In this document: piece by piece, positions 57,792 through 64,000 of the stretch
Position numbering within the stretch: position 1 is the first letter of the stretch
Layout: each line of letters starts with the position of its first letter
Origin: Solimonas sp036405815
GTDB taxonomy: Bacteria; Pseudomonadota; Gammaproteobacteria; Nevskiales; Nevskiaceae
Direction: 5' to 3'
Length of the DNA: 64,000 nt
Assembly: GCA_036405815.1 (NCBI GenBank)
Contig: DASWWX010000063.1
Span: forward strand, 66,255 to 130,254
Notes under the pieces: generated by a model
What the model was told of the DNA's origin: nothing
The model's database searches: none
The model's input: only the letters and a program-made list of their open reading frames with translations
Position numbers and translations under genes: made by a program

Positions 57792-58874
57792 ATGAGCCTC
57801 ATCCGCCGCATCACGCATTTCGACGGCACCCGCAACGCCGCACGTCCGCTGGATCGTGTCGAGAACGTGCGCGCCGCGAGCCAGGACCTGCGCAGGGAAA
57901 TGCTCGCCGGCCAACCCGTGCCCTACTACCGCTCGATGGAACTGGTGCGCGTGCCCTACCCGGCCAAGTTCGGCTACCTCAACGGCTTCGGCCTGCTGCC
58001 GCCGTTCATGCATCTGTGCAACCGCCTGTTCGTCGTGCAGTTCAACACGAGCGAAGGCCTGAAGACGCTGCTGGTCGGGCCGTCCGACTGGGAGCATCAG
58101 CTCGACACGCCGTTCTTCAAGCGCCTCAGCGACGGCATGGGCCCGTTCGCCAAGCTCGGCGAGGCGCTGGTGTTCCGCAAGATGGGTACGGTGCTGGAAC
58201 GCCTCGCGCAGATCGGCCTTGCGCCGGAAGACATCGACTACCTGACCTACGACCACCTGCACACGCAGAACGTCACGCGCTGGCTGGGCGCGGGCGGCAC
58301 CGCCGCGATCTTCCCGAACGCTAAGCTGCTGGTGATGCGCGAGGAATGGGATTCCGCACAGTCGCTGATTCCCTGGCAGAACCAGTGGTACTGCCCGAAC
58401 GGCACCGCCGGCGTGCCGATGGACCGCGTGGTGCTGCTCGACCACGACGTCATGCTCGGCGAAGGTGTGGCGCTGATCCGCACCAAGGGCCACACCGAGG
58501 GCAATCACTCCATCGTCGTGCACACGCCGGAGGGCCTGAAGGTCACCAGCGAGAACGGCGTCAGCCTCGACGCTTACGTGCCGCTGCTGTCCAAGGTGCC
58601 GGGTGTCGCCGACTACGCGCGCGCCACCGGTGCCGAAGTCGTGCTCAACGGCAACACGCAGGAATACGCGATCGACCAGTACATCTCGATGGTGCAGGAG
58701 AAGGCCATCGCCGGGCCGAACCCGCGCGACGAACGCCTGCCCAATCTCGCGCCGTCGTCGGAATCGGCCGGCTACTGGCTATTCCCGCGCACCGCGCCGA
58801 CGTTCACGGTCGGCGACCTGCACTTCGGCACGTTGCAGAAAAAGTCCGCCCCCTCGCTCAAGGCCGCGGCATGA
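57792..58874 (+). CDS. MBL-fold protein with altered metal-binding motif
   Basis: The 360-residue protein has an overall pattern like MBL lactonases (DIDYLTYDHLHTQNVTRWLGAGGTAAIFPNAKLLVMREEWDS, then GVALIRTKGHTEGNHSIVVHTPEG), but HXHXDH is replaced by HLHTQN. The two first His and the later GHTEGNH remain; the Asp/His of the second metal site are gone. An N-terminal region of 110 residues (VENVRAASQDLRREMLAGQPVPYYRSMELVRVPYPAKFGYLNGF) is extra. It has no signal peptide. The stop overlaps the SDR start by four bases (ATGA), so both act together. Confidence 0.72.
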   Translation: MSLIRRITHFDGTRNAARPLDRVENVRAASQDLRREMLAGQPVPYYRSMELVRVPYPAKFGYLNGFGLLPPFMHLCNRLFVVQFNTSEGLKTLLVGPSDWEHQLDTPFFKRLSDGMGPFAKLGEALVFRKMGTVLERLAQIGLAPEDIDYLTYDHLHTQNVTRWLGAGGTAAIFPNAKLLVMREEWDSAQSLIPWQNQWYCPNGTAGVPMDRVVLLDHDVMLGEGVALIRTKGHTEGNHSIVVHTPEGLKVTSENGVSLDAYVPLLSKVPGVADYARATGAEVVLNGNTQEYAIDQYISMVQEKAIAGPNPRDERLPNLAPSSESAGYWLFPRTAPTFTVGDLHFGTLQKKSAPSLKAAA

Positions 58875-59701
58875 GCGCCATCGTCCAGGACCAGGTCCAT
58901 CTCGTCACCGGTGCCGCCTCCGGCATCGGCGCGCATCTGGCGCGCGAGCTGCTGGCGCGCGGCGCGCGCGTCTGCGCGGTCGACATCAACGTCGAGGCGA
59001 TGGAAGCGCTGCGCGCGCTGGCACCCGCCGAACGCCTGATGATCGAACGCCTGGACGTGCGCGATCCCGCGCAGTGGCAGGCCCTGATCGCCAAGCTGCG
59101 CATCCACTGGGGCCGGCTCGACGTGCTGATGAACGTCGCCGGCGTCCTGCGCCTGGCCTACATCGACGCTTTCACCGCCGACGACGTCCACCTGCAACTC
59201 GACATCAACACCAAGGGTGTGATGTTCGGCACGCAGGCGGCGGCCCGCGCGATGCTGGAACAGGGCCGCGGCCACATCATCAACGTCGCCTCGCTGGCCG
59301 GCATCGCGCCGGTGCCGGGGCTGGCGCTGTACTCGGCATCCAAGTTCGCGGTGCGCGGCTTCACGCTGGCCGCCGCCTTCGAGTTGCGCGAGAAAAACAT
59401 CAAGGTCACCGCCGTCTGCCCGGACGCGGTGCAGACACCGATGCTCGACATCCAGGTCGACCGCGAAGAAGCGGCACTCACGTTCTCCGGCAGCCGCTCG
59501 CCGCTGACGGTGGAAGACATCGGCCGCGCCATCTTCGACCGCGCGCTGACCAAAGCGCCGCTGGAGATCATGCTGCCGACCACGCGCGGCGTCATGGCCA
59601 AGTTCGGCAGCGCCTTCCCGAGTTCCAGCCTGGGCCTGTTCGGCTTCCTGCGCCGCATCGGCCGCAAGCGCCAGCTCGAACGCCAGCAGCGCGCGAGCTG
59701 A
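58871..59701 (+). CDS. Short-chain dehydrogenase/reductase (classical SDR)
   Basis: The 276-residue enzyme has the cofactor motif TGAASGIG (about residues 13-20), the acidic end of strand 2 (CAVDIN, favouring NAD), NVAG near residue 90, and the catalytic Ser/Tyr/Lys in INVASLAGIAPVPGLALYSASKFA. A Lys/Arg-rich C-terminal tail (FLRRIGRKRQLERQQRAS) may contact membranes. The start overlaps the stop of the MBL-like gene, and the xylanase gene follows after 9 bp. The substrate is probably an alcohol or ketone; which one is unknown. Confidence 0.92.
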   Translation: MSAIVQDQVHLVTGAASGIGAHLARELLARGARVCAVDINVEAMEALRALAPAERLMIERLDVRDPAQWQALIAKLRIHWGRLDVLMNVAGVLRLAYIDAFTADDVHLQLDINTKGVMFGTQAAARAMLEQGRGHIINVASLAGIAPVPGLALYSASKFAVRGFTLAAAFELREKNIKVTAVCPDAVQTPMLDIQVDREEAALTFSGSRSPLTVEDIGRAIFDRALTKAPLEIMLPTTRGVMAKFGSAFPSSSLGLFGFLRRIGRKRQLERQQRAS

Positions 59702-59710
59702 AGCGCGGCG

Positions 59711-60901
59711 ATGCGCACCGTAGTCCGGCTGCTCGGCGCACTGGCACTGGCCTTGCTCGGCGCCTGTGGTTCGAGTGCGCCGGATGGCGGCGACAACGCC
59801 GAACCGCTGCCGCATACCGACGCGCCGCCCGCGCCGCTACGCCTGGCCGCGGACCGCGCCGGCCTGCGCTGGGGCGCCGCCGTCAGCGCCCAGCCGCTGC
59901 GCGAGGACGCCGACTACCGCGCACTCGCCGCCGGCCAGTTCAACACGCTGACGACCGAGAACGCGCTGAAGTTCTCCGTCGTGCAGCCCGCACCCGGCGT
60001 CTATGACTTTCGCGATGCCGACCTGATCGCCGCCTTCGCGCGCGCCCACGGCCAGAAGCTGCGCGGCCACGTGCTGGTCTGGCACAACCAGCTGCCGGAC
60101 TGGCTGGCCAGCGGCACGTTCACGCGCGACGAGCTGATCGCGCTGATGCGCGACTACATCCACACCGTGCTCGGTCACTTCCGCCGCCACCACGCCGACG
60201 TGGTGCTGGAATGGGACGTGGTCAACGAGGCCTTCGAAGCCGACGGCAGCCGGCGCCCGTCGATCTGGCAGCGCGTGATCGGCGACGACTACGTCGAACT
60301 CGCGTTCCGCTTCGCGCACGAGGCCTGGCCCGGGCTGCCGCTGTACTACAACGACTTCGAGGAAAACACTTTCGTGATCCTCGAAAGCAAGATCGCACTC
60401 GATGGCTCGCCGCAGCTCACGCGGCCGAGCGGCATCGGCGCCACGCCGCTGCTCAGCGATTGCGGGCTGATTCCGAAGTGCGCGGCGATCCGCGACCTGG
60501 CGACCACACTGGTCGCCGCCGGCGTGCCGATCCACGGCATCGGCTGGCAGGCGCACATCGCCTCGGTGGCGGCGCCGGACTACCAGAAGCTCAGTGAGTG
60601 GATCGAGCCACTCGGCCTGCGCTGGGCGCTGACCGAGCTGGACGCGCCCTGCCCACTGGGGCCGCTCGACGATGCCACCTGCCATGCGCTGCAGGCGCAG
60701 ACCTTCGCCAGTGCCGCGCGCGACTGCATCGAGTCGCCCGCCTGCGACACGGTGATCCAGTGGGGCGTTCACGACGGCTACACCTGGTGGCCGGGCCTGT
60801 CCTTCGGCCTGTTCGGTGAGGCCCTGGCCTTCGACGCCGACGGCCAGCCGAAACCCGCCGCCGCTGCGCTGCTGCCGCTGTTCGAAGCCGCCGCGCGCTG
60901 A
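59711..60901 (+). CDS. GH10-family endo-1,4-beta-xylanase-like lipoprotein
   Basis: The 396-residue precursor has a lipobox LLGAC. The GH10 TIM barrel (about residues 50-385) has NTLTTENALKFSVVQPAPGVYDFRDAD, LVWHNQLPDWL, the acid/base Glu in EWDVVNEAFEADGS (near 170) and the nucleophile Glu in LRWALTELDAPC (near 310), plus an end WGVHDGYTWWPG. Both catalytic glutamates are present, so it should be active on xylan or a similar beta-glycan. As a lipoprotein it would act at the outer membrane. It is the third gene of an unexpected MBL-SDR-xylanase group. Confidence 0.9.
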   Translation: MRTVVRLLGALALALLGACGSSAPDGGDNAEPLPHTDAPPAPLRLAADRAGLRWGAAVSAQPLREDADYRALAAGQFNTLTTENALKFSVVQPAPGVYDFRDADLIAAFARAHGQKLRGHVLVWHNQLPDWLASGTFTRDELIALMRDYIHTVLGHFRRHHADVVLEWDVVNEAFEADGSRRPSIWQRVIGDDYVELAFRFAHEAWPGLPLYYNDFEENTFVILESKIALDGSPQLTRPSGIGATPLLSDCGLIPKCAAIRDLATTLVAAGVPIHGIGWQAHIASVAAPDYQKLSEWIEPLGLRWALTELDAPCPLGPLDDATCHALQAQTFASAARDCIESPACDTVIQWGVHDGYTWWPGLSFGLFGEALAFDADGQPKPAAAALLPLFEAAAR

Positions 60902-61000
60902 CCGTCGCGCCGCCCCGAATCCCCCTCGTTTCGCAGTCGACTCCGCCCGAGTTTCACACCGAAACCTCGGGTTCCGGCATGAGATCGGCTTGCGGCTACA

Positions 61001-61023
61001 AATGAGAATTACTATTATTTGAG
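61001..61023. promoter_or_regulatory. Fur-box-like site upstream of the TonB-dependent receptor
   Basis: AATGAGAATTACTATTATTTGAGAA matches the Fur consensus pattern (overlapping GAGAAT/ATTATT hexamers) in an otherwise GC-rich leader, about 65 bp before the leader ORF. It suggests iron repression of the receptor. Confidence 0.65.
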
Positions 61024-61087
61024 AACGACGTTCCGATCGTTCCCCCGCCCCTCGCGCCCGGGCGACGGATGCGTCGGGGGAAAAATA

Positions 61088-61159
61088 ATGAATCGCACCA
61101 AGCAAACCCGCGCCTCGACCGCGGGTCACGCCGCATGGCCGGCATCGGCAGCCTGTTGA
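61088..61159 (+). CDS. Short leader ORF coupled to the TonB receptor gene
   Basis: A 23-codon frame (MNRTKQTRASTAGHAAWPASAAC) starts after GGGGGAAAAATA and ends in TGA at 61157-61159. The stop shares an A with the ATG at 61159 (TGATG), which begins the receptor frame. The peptide has no recognised match. It may be a translation-control leader or the remnant of a frameshifted N-terminus. Confidence 0.35.
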   Translation: MNRTKQTRASTAGHAAWPASAAC

Positions 61160-63840
61160 TGCTCGCCGTCACTGCAAGCTGGATTGCCGCCCGGCAATCC
61201 CGCCAGCGCCACGGCGATGGTCTCGAATGGGCGTTGTTCAGCGTGTTGCCAGCAGCAACGGCGCTGCTGCTGTTTCTCGAATCCGGCGACACCGCGACCG
61301 CACTGAGCCTGTGGCTCGGCCATCTCGCGCTGGCGACGCTGGCGCTGGTGGCCTGGTCGCTGCAGACCGCCGCGCCGCAACGGCGACCGGGCTGGACGAT
61401 GGTCTCCGTCGCCGTACTCGCCGCCGGTTTGCTGTGGACGCCGGCCTGGGCGCAGAACGACGACGTCAAAACCGAACAGGCGGCGAGCGCTGAAGCGCCT
61501 GCGTACGACGCACCGGCCGACGATATCGCCAACGACGCCAGTGACCCTGCGGCGGGCGATACAGCAGGCGATACGCCTGACGATACGAACCTCGACTCGA
61601 TCACGGTCGCCGACGAGAACCTGCCCGCCGACGAGTTGCCCGCGCGCGACAGCGCGCCGGTACAGCTCGACACCCTGATCGTCACCGGCGAAAAACTCGG
61701 CCGCAGCCTCAACGAAACCGCGACCAGCGTCGGCATCGTCACGCGCGCGGACCTGCAAGCCTCCAGCGACGCGGTGATGAAAGACGTCGTCACGCAGTTC
61801 GCCAACGTGGTCTCGGCCGCCGGCGACCGCGAGATCGCGATCCGCGGCGTGCCGCAATCCGGTGTCGGCGGCGAAGGCGAAACGATCAGCGTCTATCTCG
61901 ACGGCGTCGCCCTGCCCGCGCGCGCCGCCAGCTTCGCCGGTCCGCTGTCGGCCTGGGATCTGGAGCAAGTGGAAGTGCTGCGCGGCGCGCAGTCCACCAA
62001 CCTCGGCCGCAGCAGTCTCGCCGGCGCGGTGATGCTGCGCTCGCGCGCACCCACGGCCGACTGGGACCTGCGCCTGCGTGCCGGCGCGATGAGCCGCGAC
62101 GGTCACGACTACGCCTTCGCCGGCGGCGGCCCGCTGACCGAGACACTACGCTTCCGCATCGCCGGGCAGGACCGCTACGACAACGGCGACATCAGGAACC
62201 TGACGCGCAACGAGGACGACGCCGGCCGCGAAATCACGCGCAACCTGCGCGCCAAGCTGGCGTGGCTGCCGGAGGCACTGCCCGGCTATCGCGTGCAGTA
62301 CGGCTACACCCGCGCCAACAACGAGTTCGGCGATCCGCTGCGCGACGCCTCGCAGGGCCCGCGCACCGAAACCTCCAACGTGCGTGGCAACGAGGACGAC
62401 ATCTCCACGCTGCACAGCCTCGAACAGAGCGCCGATCTCGGCGACGGCTGGCGCCTGGACGCGATCAGCGGCTGGTCGACGATCGACAACCTCTACACGA
62501 TCGACTACGACCGCTCCGCTGCCGACAACGGCTATTCCGACAACACCGTCGACGAGCGCGTGTTCAGCCAGGAACTGCGCGTGCACTACAGTGGCGCACG
62601 CCTGCGCGCCGTCGCCGGCCTCTACTACGCCGACACCGACAAACAGACCGGCACCACCGGCTACGACGTCGCCGCCGCCGGCGGCCTCGCGCTGCTGAAC
62701 GGCACCATCGTCTCCGACAGCACGCTGCGCACGCAGGCGCTGTTCGCGGAAGCGGACTGGGATTTCGCCGAACGCTGGCGCCTGACCGTGGGCGCGCGTC
62801 TCAACGAGGAGCGCTCGCAGCGCACTGACGTCAGCGATCTGGATCTGACGCTGGCGGTGCCTGCCGACTACCTGCTCTCCTTCGTGCCGGTGCCGCTGCC
62901 GCCAGCACTGGTCGAGCAACTCACCGCGCTGCCGATCGGTGTGCCGCTTCCGGACGCCGCCAGCGACCTGCTGGCACAAGCGCTGCCGAATTTCGTGCCA
63001 CCGGACTACGAGGCCCGCGACCGCCGCCGCTTCAAGGATCTACTGCCCAAGCTCGGCCTGACCTGGTTCGCCGGCGAAGAAACCACGTTCGCACTCAGCT
63101 ACCAGGAAGGCTATCGCTCGGGCGGCACCAGCGTGTCGTTCTTCGGCGGCAACGTCAGCCCCTTCGATCCGGAATACACGAAGACCGTGGAACTGGCGCT
63201 GCGCTCGCGCTGGCTGGACCAGCGGCTGACGTTCAACGCCAACCTGTTCTACACGCGCTGGCGCGATCAGCAGGTCACGGTCGGTGAAAGCTCCGGCTTC
63301 CAGACCAACACCGAGAACGCCGGCCGCTCGCATTACTACGGCCTCGAAGCCGAAACGCTGTGGAAACTGACCGGCCCGCTGGAACTGTTCGCCACGCTCG
63401 GCCTGCTGCGCAGCGAGTTCGACGAATTCGCCAATGGCGACGAGGATTACGCCGGCAACGAATTCCCCTACGCGCCGCGTTACACCGGCGGCCTCGGTCT
63501 GACGTTGCGCGAATGGCACCGCCTCAGCGGCCAGCTCGCGTTCACGCAGATCGGCCCGGTCTACGGCGACGCCGACAACGATCCGCTGTCGCGCGCCGAC
63601 GCGCGCCAGCTACTCAACGCCAAGATCAGCTATCGCCTCGGTGGCGGCTTCACGCTATCGCTGTACGGCCGCAACCTGCTCGACGACATCAACCGCCAGG
63701 GCAACCTCGTGCAGCCGGGCACCGAACCGACGACGCTGCCCGGCACCGACATCGTCATCAGCCCCGGCCGCGACGCGCGCATCGCCAGCCGTTACGGCGA
63801 AGCGCGCAGCGTCGGGGCCGTTCTCGAATGGCAGCTCTGA
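61159..63840 (+). CDS. TonB-dependent receptor with N-terminal multi-span (DUF3325-like) membrane region
   Basis: This start (MLAVTASWIAARQ) is coupled to the leader ORF; in-frame ATGs at 61135 and 61069 are alternatives without good ribosome sites. Residues 1-75 hold two to three membrane spans that look like DUF3325, a small protein of iron-siderophore operons. A signal-like segment follows (MVSVAVLAAGLLWTPAWA|QND), then a linker of acidic repeats to the TonB box (VQLDTLIVTGEK). The plug (VTRADLQASSDAVMKDVVTQFANVVSA, EVLRGAQSTNLGRSSLAG) and a 22-strand barrel make up the rest; the last residue is not aromatic (...LEWQL). It should import an iron chelate, Fur-regulated. Confidence 0.85.
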   Translation: MLAVTASWIAARQSRQRHGDGLEWALFSVLPAATALLLFLESGDTATALSLWLGHLALATLALVAWSLQTAAPQRRPGWTMVSVAVLAAGLLWTPAWAQNDDVKTEQAASAEAPAYDAPADDIANDASDPAAGDTAGDTPDDTNLDSITVADENLPADELPARDSAPVQLDTLIVTGEKLGRSLNETATSVGIVTRADLQASSDAVMKDVVTQFANVVSAAGDREIAIRGVPQSGVGGEGETISVYLDGVALPARAASFAGPLSAWDLEQVEVLRGAQSTNLGRSSLAGAVMLRSRAPTADWDLRLRAGAMSRDGHDYAFAGGGPLTETLRFRIAGQDRYDNGDIRNLTRNEDDAGREITRNLRAKLAWLPEALPGYRVQYGYTRANNEFGDPLRDASQGPRTETSNVRGNEDDISTLHSLEQSADLGDGWRLDAISGWSTIDNLYTIDYDRSAADNGYSDNTVDERVFSQELRVHYSGARLRAVAGLYYADTDKQTGTTGYDVAAAGGLALLNGTIVSDSTLRTQALFAEADWDFAERWRLTVGARLNEERSQRTDVSDLDLTLAVPADYLLSFVPVPLPPALVEQLTALPIGVPLPDAASDLLAQALPNFVPPDYEARDRRRFKDLLPKLGLTWFAGEETTFALSYQEGYRSGGTSVSFFGGNVSPFDPEYTKTVELALRSRWLDQRLTFNANLFYTRWRDQQVTVGESSGFQTNTENAGRSHYYGLEAETLWKLTGPLELFATLGLLRSEFDEFANGDEDYAGNEFPYAPRYTGGLGLTLREWHRLSGQLAFTQIGPVYGDADNDPLSRADARQLLNAKISYRLGGGFTLSLYGRNLLDDINRQGNLVQPGTEPTTLPGTDIVISPGRDARIASRYGEARSVGAVLEWQL

Positions 63841-64000
63841 TGCGCTGCCGGCGCGTTTCCACAACCCTGTCCACGATCCTGCTGGCGACCGCGCTACCCG
63901 CCGCCGCCCAGACCGACATCGCGCAGACAGACACCGCCCAGCCCGCTGCCTCACAGCCTGCCGCAGCGCAGCCCGACATCGCGCCAGCGCAGGCCCCGAC
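63840..64000 (+). CDS. N-terminus of an unrecognised secreted protein (3' truncated)
   Basis: The gene begins at an ATG sharing one base with the receptor stop (ATG at 63840; another in-frame ATG at 63828). The first 23 residues are a signal peptide (MRCRRVSTTLSTILLATALPAAAQ). Then follows a Gln/Ala/Pro/Thr-rich linker (TDIAQTDTAQPAASQPAAAQPD) that runs off the window. It probably belongs to the iron-uptake operon, for example a periplasmic or surface partner of the receptor. Nothing more can be said. Confidence 0.6.
   Translation, partial: MRCRRVSTTLSTILLATALPAAAQTDIAQTDTAQPAASQPAAAQPDIAPAQAP

Overview
This 64 kb window is high-GC DNA (by eye about two thirds G+C) from a Gram-negative bacterium. 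It carries outer-membrane porins, OmpA-type proteins, a TolC homologue, a TonB-dependent receptor and many lipobox proteins. The gene set (prfB-lysS, class I fbp, rdgC, YaeQ, TerC, AraC-type regulator, MMPL exporter beside a LolA-like protein, alkyl sulfatase) fits a gammaproteobacterium. A relative of the Solimonadaceae/Nevskiales is my best guess, but that is inference and cannot be proved from the sequence. Coding density is high. No phage, insertion sequence or CRISPR array is visible.

Layout. 1-12 kb: the 3' end of a GspE/PilB-type ATPase, then a stress and housekeeping block with an Hsp20 gene (possible RNA thermometer), a CbpA-like J-protein, fbp, yaeQ, a WYL regulator, a thioesterase, and groES-groEL behind a sigma-32-like promoter with a half-degenerate CIRCE operator. 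After these come a nitronate-monooxygenase-like enzyme, an Mpo1-like membrane protein, a LuxR-type regulator coupled to a membrane protein, and a rhodanese. 12.3-14.8 kb: TolC-type protein and a 3-beta-HSD-like epimerase. 14.8-22.7 kb: a complete sulfate/thiosulfate uptake locus (YezD protein, OprP-like porin, Sbp-like and CysP-like binding proteins, single TOBE protein, class II amidotransferase-like protein, CysT, CysW, CysA). 22.7-28 kb: Bcr/CflA transporter, lysS, prfB with its programmed +1 frameshift, and an OmpA-like protein.

28-34 kb: three secreted or lipoprotein genes on the minus strand, including an SdsA-like alkyl sulfatase, divergent from an AraC-type regulator. 34-40.6 kb: glycine-zipper lipoprotein, LolA-like protein, MMPL exporter with a C-terminal cyclic-nucleotide-binding domain, a second OmpA-like protein, and a lipoprotein with a long TTGG/STGG repeat. 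40.7-45.8 kb: tRNA-Asn, an aminotransferase, TerC, uvrB, and tRNA-Val followed by tandem ~161 bp repeats that each begin with a copy of the tRNA 3' end. 45.8-57.6 kb: PhoD-like phosphatase, rhomboid protease, GST, cardiolipin synthase, rdgC, then four minus-strand exported hydrolases (purple acid phosphatase-like, PHP-like, glycerophosphodiesterase, DUF885). 57.8-64 kb: MBL-like protein, SDR and GH10 xylanase in a tight operon, then a Fur-box-preceded TonB-dependent receptor with an unusual multi-membrane-span N-terminus and the start of one more secreted protein.

How it works together. The clearest functional unit is sulfur acquisition: an outer-membrane anion porin, two periplasmic receptors, the inner-membrane ABC importer, and, 8 kb away, an exported alkyl sulfatase that would release sulfate. 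A second theme is a dense set of exported phosphoesterases and other hydrolases. The points most worth a second look are the tRNA-Val repeat array (resembling the Escherichia coli tyrT/rtT arrangement), the TonB receptor with its extra membrane domain and coupled leader peptide, and the sulfate locus with its unusual accessory genes.
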